Below, in pieces: positions 10,375-21,202 of a stretch of 64,000 nt of DNA (positions are counted from its first letter, which is position 1; every line of letters begins with the position of its first letter). Position numbers and translations under genes: made by a program. The DNA comes from Portulaca oleracea (Eukaryota > Streptophyta > Magnoliopsida > Caryophyllales > Portulacaceae), in assembly GCA_029582165.1 (NCBI GenBank), contig CM055892.1:8340254-8404253 (forward strand). The letters are read 5' to 3'. Under the pieces are notes generated by a model. It searched no databases. It was given only the letters and a program-made list of their open reading frames with translations, and had not been told where the DNA came from.

Positions 10375-11404
10375 CTAAAGGACCTCTATCCAGCTAGAAG
10401 CTACAAATGTCGCCTTGGGTATCAACAACTACAAGGGTTTATTAGCTCAAGGAAGAAAGCATGAAGGACCTTGATGGTATTCTAGCTTACATGGAGTTAC
10501 TCTCACATTTGGAGGACATCAATGAGCATAAATAACTCTCAAGTCCTTATTGAGAAGTCATCTCTCACGGCAGCAAAGGACTCCATCAAGTACAGTTCGA
10601 TATTTTGCTCTATAACTCTAGATCCATACATCTATTGAGGAAATCATCAAAAGACAGATTGGAGCTCTTTCAATAAGCTTTCTAATGGTTTTTGAATCAA
10701 TGAAAACGGACAAGTATTGAAGGAGTTATAGCAATTTCTTTCTAGAGTTGTATTTTAGAGTTTATGATGTCATAAATAGGATATATGATGTAATAGTTGA
10801 TTCTTGGTTTCTTGAACCCTAGGTACACGTCCAAGGGGTCCTAAGAGTAGTATAAATAGACCCCCTAGGGTGCCATTGTATTCATTCATTACATCTTATA
10901 TCAAATACAAAGTAAACACATTGTGTTTTCTCTCTAGCTTGTGTGCTAGAATTGGTTCTCTTGAGGGAGAGTCTTTTGAATCTCTTCTTCTATTCTAAGA
11001 TTGGCTATCTTAGATGGTGATAGGAAGAGTTGGAGGATTCTAGGAGTGGTGAATCTGTATCTCCTTAGAAGATCCCAAGCCGTTTATAATTCGATCAAAC
11101 GATTCATTCTTGTTGTAAGTTTCAATCTATTCTTTTGAATCTTTTGATTTCCATTGCATTTTCATTCCATTCTTTTCCATACCAACCAGAATACATCCCC
11201 ACTCATTCGTTCATCCATCCATCCATTCATTCATCGTCCATTATTCATTCATTTACACTCCATTTCCATCTTTATTCATTCATTCTTGTGATCAAGAATC
11301 AATCTATCCAACCCCAAGTTTAAAGATCCTTATATTGTTGTGTAATGTGATCATCCTTGATCCCATTATACATCAAAATTATATTTGCCTAGCTATATAC
11401 ATCA
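10337..11404 (+). repeat. 3' LTR with a 29-bp extra tail at its outer end
   Basis: 10337-11375 matches the 5' LTR. It is followed by AAATT, identical to the first bases after the 5' LTR, then 'atatttgcctagctatat' and 'acatca'. Those match about positions 7-30 of the LTR start. The tail ends TATACATCA, the same as a true LTR end, and is followed by the duplication ACAAG (11405-11409). Confidence 0.85.
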
Positions 11405-11409
11405 ACAAG

Positions 11410-12450
11410 CTAACAAATAAGTAGGCAGCTAGGCTAGCTGCTCAAACAAACTTTCGTCCACCTAGGCCATAAGCCTTGAAGAACCTCAACTGGTTATGAG
11501 GACCTCACCGTAATCGTCAATGAGGACCTCAAATGTCAGCACAAGATTATTTTGTTTGAAAGACCAACCGAGCTATCTTAGGGAAGTACAAATCATATCT
11601 GAAGAACCTCAACTGGTTATGAGGACCTCAGAGCAATTATCAGTGATGACCTCAGACGTCAACACAAGAGTGTTTTGTTTGAAAGATCAACCAAGCTAAT
11701 TCAAGGAAGTATCAAACAATATCTCAATCTGACATCCTTCCTCTATTTCTGAAGATATGATTATAACAGTTTTTTCTCAGGTACCAAACGCAAGGAAGAT
11801 AAAATAAGGCAAGGAAGTCTCGTGAAGATCAAATCAGAATTGGAAACAAATCCTCATCCAACCGTTGCACTCAATGAGGATACTTACCAAAATAGAATCA
11901 ACACAAGAAGGAAAGAATCAAGAGCAAACGAAGGAAACTAAAGGAAATCCTTGAGCAGTCAAATATAAATAAGAGAACTTATTCTCTTTACAAGGTGTGA
12001 TTTCCAAGGAAGAAAATCGTTGTAAGAACTTTGTGAAAGAAAGTTCCGAGAGTAGGAGTATTTGAGTGAATATTTCGAGTGTAGCCACTCTTGTGAAGTG
12101 GTGAGCTTTGTGTAACCAGTAAGCTTACTGGTGAGGACCTCTAAGGTCGAGAGTTCAGAATCAAACAGGTGCCTCTCTGCTGTGTGAGGTCACTAGTGTA
12201 ATCGCCTCCACTGTGAGACCTCATTTTCAGAAGACCTCTGTTGTATCTTCTAATCCGGTAGGCCAATTGAGGACCTCTCCAATTCTCTTTTGTACGCTGA
12301 GTTGTAACCTCCTTATCATTAGCACTTTTGATCATTAAATAAAGAAGTTATTTTTCATATAAAAGTGCTACTAACTTGGTTGTGTTGGTTAAAGTGCATA
12401 ATTATTTTTATAACCCTAATCACCCCCCTCTAGGGTTATTTCAAGCCTCT
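11410..12450 (+). mobile_element. Copia-like LTR remnant (possible solo LTR)
   Basis: The region contains a tandem pair of about 124 bp (11477-11600 and 11601-11723) sharing 'gaagaacctcaactggttat'. It also has a TATA-like 'atataaataag' at 11963-11973, repeated 'gaggacctc' words, and near its right end 'ccctaatcacccccctctag'. That last phrase is common near the ends of plant copia LTRs. No coding domains remain. Borders and target duplication were not found, so the identity is tentative. Confidence 0.5.
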
Positions 12451-12832
12451 TTTATATTATAGAGGATATGAAGAAGGGAATAGTTATAAAATTTACCTAA
12501 GAGGTCATCGTCTTGATCCAATATAGGGTTTCTATCAAATATATTAGTTTTTATAGTTTTACTGTTATAACATTATAGGCCTAGATGAATATGTTAATGT
12601 CTGACTGTAGTAGTGTATAGCCTTCAACCTATTCAAATTTTAAATAATAAAGAAAAGGTAAACTTTCATAACTTAAGGTTAAAGACTTAAAGTTCTCAAT
12701 GATTTATTTTGTGATGCAATTAAACTATTAAAGGGTATATGGTAATTGGTTTGGGACCAATAACAACTAACCGTGAATGGTTTATATTTATTTGAAAGGG
12801 ATAAATGGTTGAGTTGAGACTTGAGATACAAG
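12451..12832. other. AT-rich DNA, nothing recognised
   Basis: No element ends, tandem repeats or plausible frames were seen. Confidence 0.45.
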
Positions 12833-13235
12833 ACCGGTTTTTTTATGCGATTGGCAATCTGCGGTGTCACACCCCACCATACTTTGCCACAACCCACCAC
12901 AACAAACCATTCCACCACAATTCACCACAACCCACCATAAATTGCTTTTTCAAATTTATTATATATCTATAATATAAATTTTCAATCAATACTTTTTCAA
13001 CTCATTTTTTCCAATACAATACTTTTTTAACCATTTTTTTAATCATTCAAAAACAATATAATATTTCAACTCACTTTTTCCAATTACTTTTTCACAATTA
13101 CTAATACAATATTTATTTATATATACAAAAACCCACCATAACTTACCAATAACCCACCAGAATTTCACCATACTCGCCACAATTTCACCACACCATACCG
13201 CGCCTACCGCAGCACACCGCATAAAAGAATTGGGA
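12833..13235. mobile_element. MITE-like element, TGCGGT family (copy 3)
   Basis: The left end 'tttttttatgcgattggc' with 'aatctgcggtgt' and the right end 'taccgcagcacaccgcat' plus 'aaaagaa' are approximate inverses. The interior is non-coding, with 'caacccaccacaa', 'ctttttcaactca' and 'caatacaat' words nearly shared with the copy at 29795-30192. Confidence 0.65.
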
Positions 13236-13310
13236 CAATGATAATGTTGAAAAAAGTAATCTAAGCATATTGCACAATTCTTTTTTCTTTATATCATTTC
13301 ATACATTGTA

Positions 13311-13804
13311 CTCCCTCCATTCCATATTAATTATCGTATTTGAAAATCGTGCAGTCAAATTTTAAAATTTTTGACCATAAATTTCTCAATATATACAATG
13401 AGTTGTTATGTAAATTACCACCATTAGATCCATAATGAAAAATACTATCATAAAAGTATAATATTTCAATTGTTAATAATATATTTCCTCCGTTTTATTT
13501 AAGTGTCGTCTAAGTAATTGTGTCAAAAACTTTGACTGCTAATATCTTAATTTCTATGATGATTCTTCAAACAAAATCGATATCATTAGACTCGTAATAA
13601 AAAATACTATTGAAAATGTATAATATTGTATTTTTTTTATAAAAATATTATGTGTGAAATTATTAATTAAAGACAGACCTCAAAAAGCATGAATGACAGA
13701 TAAAAGAAAATGGATGGAGTATTATATAAGAAATTATCAATCAAAAAGTGACATTGAAGACCGTGAAAGTCAAAATTATGACAATTAATATGAAACAGAG
13801 GGAA
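13311..13804. mobile_element. Stowaway MITE carrying a second MITE
   Basis: The ends CTCCCTCCATTCCATATTAA and, inverted, TTCCCTCTGTTTCATATTAA define the element, flanked by TA (13309-13310 and 13805-13806). The interior is interrupted by a second Stowaway-like element at 13484-13720. Confidence 0.75.
13484..13720. mobile_element. Inner Stowaway-like MITE
   Basis: The ends 'tttcctccgttttattt' with 'aagtgtc' and, inverted, 'ctccatccattttctttta' with 'tctgtc' mark an element within 13311-13804. Flanking TA dinucleotides are present on both sides. Confidence 0.65.
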
Positions 13805-13886
13805 TATAATATTTACTCGAGTGTTTTTAATTTGTTTAATGTTAGTTATCAATTACTCCGCTCGTTTGTTTTCTTAATCTTTCTTT

Positions 13887-14122
13887 GATAGGTGATAGGA
13901 AAACTAATATCCTAAAATTTATAGGATAGTCAATTAAAAATATGCTTAATGAAAATTAAAATTTGGGGTTAATTTAATAAATATTAATTGTAAGATAAGA
14001 AATAATAATTAATAAATTATCAAGATTGTAAAATATATGATAGATAATATGAAATGAGAAAAATTAGTTAAAGTAAAATTATTTTAAAAAATTAATAAGG
14101 CAATATAATGTAAATTTGATAT
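13887..14122. repeat. Dispersed repeat, inverted partner of 1884-2118
   Basis: See 1884-2118. This copy is followed about 65 bp later by a Helitron-like terminus. Confidence 0.7.
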
Positions 14123-14163
14123 ACATTGAAAATATCTTGTTCTAAATACACGTTCAAGCCCAA

Positions 14164-14191
14164 GCGCGCAAAGCACGCATATTTCTGCTAG
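14164..14191 (+). mobile_element. Helitron-like 3' terminus
   Basis: 'gcgcgcaaagcacgc' is followed by 'atatttctg' and CTAG, then T. It resembles the terminus at 2861-2883. Confidence 0.4.
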
Positions 14192-14256
14192 TAAGTTTAA
14201 ATACGAAATCTAACATAAGTAGTATAGTATCAAATTAGTTCAAAAAAAAAGAGAAA

Positions 14257-14497
14257 TCTATATATTATAATAGAAATCATTGTGGTCCTACGAAATAGAG
14301 CCACGAGAGCGACTGTAGGGGAATTGGTCAATCACAACGTACAAAATCATATTTTTTTCTATTTTCTATTTTTTTTATTTTCAATCCGGATTTTATTTTA
14401 AAATTAAAAAAAACAGAAAGTATCACTAATCCTTGACTGCTTTGGACTCTGAATAAATTATTTTGGTGCAAATAACAGTAATTAGTTTGGTGTTGCC

Positions 14498-14546
<49 letters not shown>

Positions 14547-14930
14547 TAATATTAATAATCTATATACTATAATAGAAATCATTTTGGTGCAAATAACACT
14601 AATTTTCGTAAAGATCTCTTTTCATCCACTATACCGAGCAATCATAATTGTCACACTTCATCATATTTGCCTTAATTGATTATTACCATTCGCACTTCAT
14701 ACTCTCAAGTTATCTTCGTTAAGGTAAGTCACAAGTCATTATTATATAGATATTCAAACCTGTTTAGGTACACTTTGATTGCAACTACATAATATTAATA
14801 GTAGAGTTTGTGGGTCCCGCAGAATGGAGAAAGGAGGTTGATTGTAGGCGTTCTAAACCAATCAGAAACCAGATAAATACTAAACTAAATTATTTTGATG
14901 CAAATAACAGTAATTATTTTGGTGTTGCCC

Positions 14931-14968
<38 letters not shown>

Positions 14969-15210
14969 CGATATATTATAATAGAAATTATAGTGGGTCC
15001 TACGAAATAGAGCCACGGGAGTGACTATAGGGGAATTTGTCAATCACAACGTAGAAAAATATTTTTTTTCTATTTTCAATTTTTTTATTTTGAAAAAAAA
15101 TTTTATTTTAAAATTAAAAAAAAATCAGAAAGTATCACTAATCCTTGACTACCTTAGACTCTGAATTAAATTATTTTGGTGCAAATAACAGTAATTATTT
15201 TGATGTTGCC

Positions 15211-15264
<54 letters not shown>

Positions 15265-16223
15265 CATCTATATATTATAATAGAAATCATTGTGGGTACC
15301 ACGAAATAGAGCCACGTGAATGATTTTAGGGGATTGGTCAATCACAACGTAGAAAATTATTATTTTTTTCTATTTTCAATTTCTTTTTATTTTCAATCCA
15401 GATTTTATTTTAAAATTAAAAAAACAGAAAGTATCACTAATCCTTAACTGCTTTGGACTCTGGATTAAATTATTTTGGTGCAAATAACAATAATTATTTT
15501 GGTGTTGCTTATAATCTATATATTATAATAGAAATCATTTTGGGTCCCACGAAATAGAGGCACGGGAGTGACTCTAAGGGAATTGGTCAATCACAACTTA
15601 GAAATTTATTATTTTTTTTCTATTTTCAATCTGGATTTTATTTTAAAATTAAAAAACAGAAAGTGTCGCTAATCCTTAACTGTTTTGAACTCTAAATTAA
15701 ATAATTTTGGTGCAAATAACAGTAATTATTTTGGTATTGCCTATAATCTATATATTATAATAGAAATCATTGTGAGTCCCACGGAATAGAGCCACGGGAG
15801 TGGCTGTAGGGGAATTGGCCAATCACAACTTAGAAATTTATTATTTTTTTATTTTCAATTTTTTTTATTTTCAATCCGGATTTTATTTTAAAATTAAAAA
15901 AAAGAAAGTATCACTAATCCTTAACTTCTTCGGACTATGAATTAAATTATTTTGGTGTTGCCTATAATAATAATAATAATTTATATATTATAATAGAAAT
16001 CATTGTGGGTCCCGCGGAATAGAGCTACGGGAGTGACTGTAGGGGAATTGACCAATCACAACGTAGAAAATTATTATTTTTTTCTATTTTCAATTTTTTT
16101 TATTTTCAATCCGGATTTTATTTTAAAATTAAAAAAAACAGAAAGTATCACTAATCCTTAACGGCTTTGGACTCTGAATTAAATTATGTTGGTGCAAATA
16201 ACAGTAATTATTTTGGTGTTGCC

Positions 16224-16262
<39 letters not shown>

Positions 16263-16516
16263 CTATATAATAATCTTATATTATAATAGAAATCATTGTG
16301 GGTCCCACGAAATAGAGCCACGGGAGTGACTGTAGGGGAATTGACCAATCACAACGTAGAAAATTATTATTTTTTTTCTATTTTCAATTTTTTTTATTTT
16401 CAATTCGGATTTTATTTTAAAATTAAAAAAATAAAAAGTATCACTAATCCTTAACTGCTTTAGACTCTGAATTAAATTATGTTGGTGCAAATAACAGTAA
16501 TTATTTTGGTGTTGCC

Positions 16517-16561
<45 letters not shown>

Positions 16562-16580
16562 CTAAATAATAATAATAATA
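14257..16580 (+). repeat. Tandem array of eight Helitron 5' ends
   Basis: Units starting TCTATATATTATAATAG or a close variant lie at about 14257, 14559, 14968, 15267, 15515, 15747, 15981 and 16274. Most continue 'aaatcattgtgggtccc', 'acgaaatagagccacggg', 'aattggtcaatcacaacgta', a T-rich stretch, then 'cagaaagtatcactaatcc' and 'ggtgcaaataacagtaatt'. Spacing varies from about 230 to 410 bp, mainly through (TAA)n length and one foreign stretch at 14590-14790. A related unit type, 'aatattaatagtaaagttt' plus 'gtgggtcccgctaaatgg', occurs near 14789, 16581 and 17160. Confidence 0.8.
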
Positions 16581-17095
16581 ATCTATATAATATTAATAGT
16601 AAAGTTTTTGGGTCTCGCTAAATGGAGAAAGAAGATTAATTGTAGGGATTTCGACCAATCAAAAGATAGATAAATACTGAATTAAATTATTTTGGTCCAA
16701 ATATAAGTAATTATTTTGGCAACATAATCTACCAAAGTGTTAAAATTTTCTTAATAAATTTATCAATAATTATAATAAATTCAATGTAAATTTGTCAATA
16801 TTATTTTAAAATTCATCGATATTTTTTACTTAAACTCCTTACCTACATGTATTTTGATTGTTGTAGTTAGAATCTTGATTGTTATTGTACGTTTTTTTTT
16901 AACTTAAACTCTTGACCTACATGTATTTTTAATTTTATATATTTTTATTTGAACAACTTTTCGTATTTTTAATTTAATTATATAATTTATGTTGTGGTCG
17001 TTTTAATTTATATGTACAATAATAATTTAGGTTCTTTTTTGTTAAAAATAATATTTATTTTATCATACACCGCATCGCATGGGTTTAAGACTAGT

Positions 17096-17146
<51 letters not shown>

Positions 17147-17318
17147 CGATATAATAATAATCTATATAATATTAATAGTAAAGTTTGTGGGTCCCGCTAA
17201 ATGGAGAAAGGAGATTAATTGTAGGGATTTCGACCAATCAGAAGATAGAATTACTAAATTAAATTATTTTGGTCCAAATATCAGTAATTATTTTGTCAAA
17301 ATAATAATAATAATAATG

Positions 17319-17363
<45 letters not shown>

Positions 17364-17599
17364 GTAAATGTATGGTTCCTACCAAATGGGGAATGGAGAA
17401 AGGAGATTAATAATAATAATATTGATTTTGTGTATATTTTATTTGAACAATTATGTTACGATACGTTTTCTTTTGATAATATCATTAATATTTCGCTCTT
17501 TCTAATTTATATTCCCATTGGTATATAGTTTATTTTTTTATTTTCTATGAAAATAACTATTTTTTTCATACACTGTGCATTGCACAGGTTTAAGACTAG
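14257..17599 (+). mobile_element. Helitron cluster with reiterated 5' ends
   Basis: The first unit starts TCTATATATTATAATAG at 14257 after an A, as expected for a Helitron 5' end (TC inserted after A). Two 3' termini follow: CTAG-T at 17091-17094, preceded by 'accgcatcgcatgggtttaa', and CTAG-T at 17596-17599. The latter is preceded by the hairpin TGTGC-att-GCACA (17574-17586). Both carry 'gggtttaagactagt' or 'aggtttaagactagt'. The body has no Rep/helicase frame, so these are non-autonomous copies. The stretch includes (TAA)n runs at 14500-14545, 14931-14967, 15211-15264, 16225-16262, 16520-16560, 17097-17145 and 17302-17362. Confidence 0.75.
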
Positions 17600-18180
17600 T
17601 ACTTAAATAAAAGCTATCCGGGCTAAATAATAATGTCCAACCCAAGATATTAACCTTCTTTCAATACAACTAATGTAGACATGTAAATGGTAAATATAGA
17701 AGGAAATGGCATATTAGACGAACATAAGTCTCTACACAAAAATAAACTCTATACAAAAATATGTATTAGACGGTTCTTTCTCTGTGCCTAATATGAAGTT
17801 AGTTAAGTGGTTCTAATAAAGGGTTTATATTATTTTTTTTAAAAAAATAGGCGAATATAAATCTCTATGCTTAATATAAAGAAGTTAGTTAATAAAATGT
17901 GAAAGATAATTTAGTAGAAGGGGGATTTTTTTTAAAATAAGTATTTTTCAATTAAAGGTTGTGATTTCACATGGAAAAAAATTGACAGTGGATATTGTCA
18001 AATGAATTGGATTTGAGGGACGGGGGAGGGAAGAGTTTTGATTTATTATACTAATTTTTTTCCCATTCATTCGAATGGATGTAAATTTAGGTGGATGAAT
18101 ATAATAAATAATATAAATGAATAAAGAAAGAAAATATGAAAGTATGATGGAATCAAAACCCAAATATATATAAATTCACG
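17600..18180. other. AT-rich DNA, nothing recognised
   Basis: No element ends or convincing frames were seen between the Helitron cluster and the microsatellite. Confidence 0.45.
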
Positions 18181-18208
18181 CGCGCGCGCACACACACACA
18201 TATATATA
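18179..18208. repeat. Compound microsatellite (CG)n(CA)n(TA)n
   Basis: Alternating pyrimidine-purine run: 'cgcgcgcgcgca', then 'cacacacacaca', then 'tatatata'. Confidence 0.9.
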
Positions 18209-18249
18209 AACTCTCTGCCTCCCTCATAGTTACATTGCTAAGCAAAGTA

Positions 18250-19739
18250 TGGTTTGGCGTCGCCAATAGAAGGGGACGAACATTTCAAGGTGCCTACTGG
18301 GTGTTCTAATACTTGGAGAGGTTTGTCTAGGGTTGTGCTGAAGGTTAAGGATTGGTTAAGGTGGAGTGTGGGTAAGGGGAATAGGATCCTAGTCATGGAT
18401 AGGAGGTGGACTCCGCGGGGGAATATCCAAGTTATTGAGGGGAGGGAAGACCAAGTTCGTCATTTAACGGTGGCGTCTCTGGCATCTTCGGCTGAGGGAC
18501 ATCGTTTAAGGTGGAACTGGGAGTTTATACAGCAGGTGTTCACTGGGGAAACCCTTAAACAAATTGAGCAGGTGTTTCCCCCGCAGTCAGATGTGGAGGA
18601 CGTACTGATGTGGCCGGGGTGAACGTCAGCAAGGTACAAGGTGAAGGAAGGGTATTTTGAATTCCTGAAGAGGGAGACCAGGGTGTCATAGCCATCTGAG
18701 ATTGACTCCAAGTTCTGGAAGACAATGTGGCATTCGGATATGCCTCCGAAGTGGAAGACCTTCCTGTGGAGTTGCGCTGTTGATGCACTTCCCACGAGGG
18801 TGAATCGGTTTAAGAGGAAGATTACATATGGGGAAAATTGTTGGTGTGGGGAGAGTAAGGAAAGTGTGGACCATCTGTTCAGGGGTCGCACTATTGCTCA
18901 TCATATATGGAAAGGTAGTAGTATGGGAATTGTCCCTAATGTTACTAACTATGTTGATTGGAGGGAGTGGTTAAGGGGGTGGGTTTTGTTCCTGTCAAAA
19001 CAAAAGGACAGGGAGATGGCACAACTAAGGGAGTTTGTTGGGACTATGTGGGCTATTTGGAAGGCCCGGAATGAGGTAAGTATTGGAAAGAGGCAGGTGT
19101 CGCATTATTTTTTAGTTAGTATAATAGAGTAGATGCAGAGGGAGGAAGGTCAATGGAGGGGCAGGAAAAGGGCTGGGAGAAGCCAAATTCATACGACTCT
19201 GGAGGATAAAGAGGTGGATTATACTTGGGGGGCTAATGGTGATTTCGAAAGGGATGGAGTGTTCTTGGTGGATGGAGCTAGACGGAAGATGGCTAAGGAT
19301 GTGGCTTGGGCGTAGGTGCTCATTCACTAGGGGAGGCAGATGGGCCAGGGGGTTCGGCGAGGCAAAGGTGAATCGGTTGTGTTTTGTGAGTTATTGGCTA
19401 TCTTCGGTGCGTTGGAGGAAGCAGTGAGACTTGGTTTGAGAACGGTTAATATTTGGTCTGATTCTATGGTTGCTGTGGAGTGTCTGGTAAATGTTGATAG
19501 AGCTCCGGTGGAATGTCGGGCTCTTGCTTTGAGTTGCAGATTTGCAATGGGGAATTTCGAGGCTGGGAGAATCCAAAAGGTGTCACGACAATTGGGGCAT
19601 CCGGCGCACAGGTTGGCAACACAGGTTATTTGGAGCCTTGGCTTGGGTACCTAAGTTTAGGGAAGTGTGTGTTTCTTTCTTTGTTGTCTGTTGTTTGTTT
19701 TATTTTTGTGGTCTTGTTTGCAAAAAAAAAAAAAAAAAA
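18250..19739 (+). pseudogene. 5'-truncated L1-type LINE: zf-RVT and RNase H remnant
   Basis: One frame can be followed from 18254 to 19654 through five stops: TGA 18620, TAG 18689, TAG 19130, TAG 19313 and TAG 19328. The first part resembles the plant LINE linker ('GNRILVMDRRW'). About 18700-18900 matches the zf-RVT domain, with 'PPKWKTFLWSCAVDALPTR', then 'CWCGESKESVDHLF'. About 19260-19620 matches the RVT_3 RNase H fold: 'FLVDGA', 'FCELLAI', 'IWSDS', and 'AHRLATQ' near the end. The catalytic D-E-D residues are still there. The reverse transcriptase core and endonuclease are absent. The copy ends in a run of about 18 A at 19721-19738. No clear target duplication was found. Confidence 0.85.
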
Positions 19740-20422
19740 TCATCATAATTTTTCTTTTTTAAAGTTCATGAATATTGAAAGAACAACTCGTTATATAATC
19801 CACTAAAAATTACCTTACCTACCTTCCTGGAACTCCATGTTGATCTAATCATCACCTACGTATCTGGACCCAATTAGGGAAGGTTTTATGAAAATGGGTT
19901 TCGAAAATTGACAAATTGAGAGAGCTCTAGTATATGGGTTGATACAAAAAGGGATAGAGAAAGTGGCGGATCTAGACATTCATTTTAGGGGTGTCCAATA
20001 TACCATTTTAAAAAATAAAAAATTAAAATTAAAATAAATAAATATTAAAATCAAAATAAATATTAAATGACATATTCACAAACTTAACAAAATTTCACAT
20101 CGTCATATAAATATGCCAACTAAATAAATTGAAATTTCACATTAACTAGATATTTATATCTTAAACTTATACTTATATCCAATTATCTAATTCATTGACT
20201 TACACTTTTTGTTTATAAACAAATAATTTGTCTAGTTTACTATATCACGGTCTTCGATGCAATAGTTTGACCACTAGTATTTCACGTTTTATCTTAATAA
20301 GCCTATAATATTATATTTAGGTAAAACTTAATTTCATCACAAATCTAATAGTAATAGTATTGTATAATAACTTAACATATAATTTGATAAGTTAACGATC
20401 AAAATTTAAAAACTTTGACCTA
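19740..20422. other. AT-rich DNA with one dispersed-repeat signature
   Basis: 'agtggcggatctagacatt' and 'aggggtgtccaa' at 19969-20013 match the repeat at 4610. 'actttgacctaattag' at the right edge looks like the inner part of a Stowaway-type repeat later split by the LARD insertion. Confidence 0.5.
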
Positions 20423-20765
20423 ATTAGTGTTGGAAAATGATGTTTGACTGGCTTGAATCTTCATCATCTTCACTTGGCTTGACTTCTTGATCTTCTTGTA
20501 GTATGTATGACAAGATGGAGATATGACTTAATACCCAAATAGTTAACTTGTTTGGATAACGCTAAGAGTCGTGGCCTAGTACTAACTTTCCTTAAGAACT
20601 ATTTACTATACCATAAATGTTCAAATGGATAAAACTTAGCTCTTGTCGCACTCAAGACATAGGTTTCTCATTTGATTCTTTCAAGTACAGCTACAGTCTA
20701 TACTTGAAAGGATGTGATTATAGAATAGAATATATGCTTGTGTGTCTCTCAAATGGCTTGGGAAT

Positions 20766-20785
20766 GTCTCCTATTTATAGGAGAC
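20766..20785 (-). promoter_or_regulatory. TATA box embedded in an inverted repeat (LARD LTR)
   Basis: On the minus strand GTCTCC-TATAAATA-GGAGAC is an inverted repeat with the TATA box as its centre. In the right LTR (26080-26099) the arms are kept but the centre reads TATAAACA. Confidence 0.6.
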
Positions 20786-20980
20786 TTCCACACCTAATCC
20801 AACCCTAATTACATCCCTTAGTCAAAGGTATAATTAAGGTCCTTAATGATGGATTATGACCTTGACTTGGTCAACTAATATAGTTGTTGGAATACATATA
20901 ATATCGGACTTAATATTGATATCATACACTTAATACATAAGATTATATAGCCGTTAGTCATTAAAACGGATTCTGGGTTC

Positions 20981-21072
20981 CAACACGGTCCGTGTTGCCT
21001 CAACACGACCCGTGTTGAGCCCATGATCATTTTCCTTGCTCTCTGGAGACCAACACGAATCGTGTTGGTCTC
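20981..21072. promoter_or_regulatory. Three CAACACG/CGTGTTG hairpins in the LARD LTR
   Basis: CAACACG-gtc-CGTGTTG (20981-20997, 7 bp), TCAACACG-acc-CGTGTTGA (21000-21018, 8 bp) and GAGACCAACACG-aat-CGTGTTGGTCTC (21046-21072, 12 bp) lie in a row, each with a 3-nt spacer. The right LTR has the same three at 26295-26311, 26314-26332 and 26361-26386; the last has lost its outer pairs. They lie about 200-300 bp upstream of the presumed TATA box. Confidence 0.8.
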
Positions 21073-21188
21073 TTATGAACTCGTGTTAATCATATTCTTG
21101 ATGTTTATCTTATATATGATCCTTATACTTGTTCCACACAATTCCTTATGCTATATAAAATTCTTATACTCTTGAAATAATTCCAACA

Positions 21189-21202
21189 AACCCCCGCTAT
21201 TT
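21189..21202 (-). other. Polypurine tract of the LARD
   Basis: Plus strand 'aacccccgc' next to the LTR end reads GCGGGGGTT on the minus strand directly before TGTTGGAA. This supports minus orientation. Confidence 0.6.

Larger units (their letters stand above)
5664..11404 (+). mobile_element. Young Ty3/gypsy LTR retrotransposon, probably non-autonomous
   Basis: LTRs at 5664-6703 and 10337-11375 frame a tRNA-Met type primer site, a gag-like frame with two stops, a 618-codon pol-like frame and a purine tract. By eye I count roughly ten differences between the LTRs, about 99% identity. A 5-bp duplication ACAAG occurs at 5659-5663 and at 11405-11409. The latter lies 29 bp beyond the regular 3' LTR end, so the inserted DNA ends at 11404. 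The gag and pol remnants resemble chromovirus-type gypsy elements. No intact protease, reverse transcriptase or integrase active site is visible, so mobility would have depended on a partner element. Confidence 0.9.
20428..21188 (-). repeat. Left LTR of the LARD (3' LTR in minus orientation)
   Basis: The 761-bp LTR has 8-bp inverted ends TGTTGGAA/TTCCAACA. It contains three hairpins (20981-21072) and a TATA box inside the inverted repeat GTCTCC...GGAGAC (20766-20785). Confidence 0.9.

Noticed and set aside
5664..11375. Closing the gypsy element at the regular 3' LTR end
   Set aside because: The flanks there (ACAAG and AAATT) do not match; the matching ACAAG is 29 bp further right.
14328..17528. 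Open frames of poly-Asn, poly-Tyr or poly-Ile
   Set aside because: Direct readout of (TAA)n runs in the Helitron cluster.
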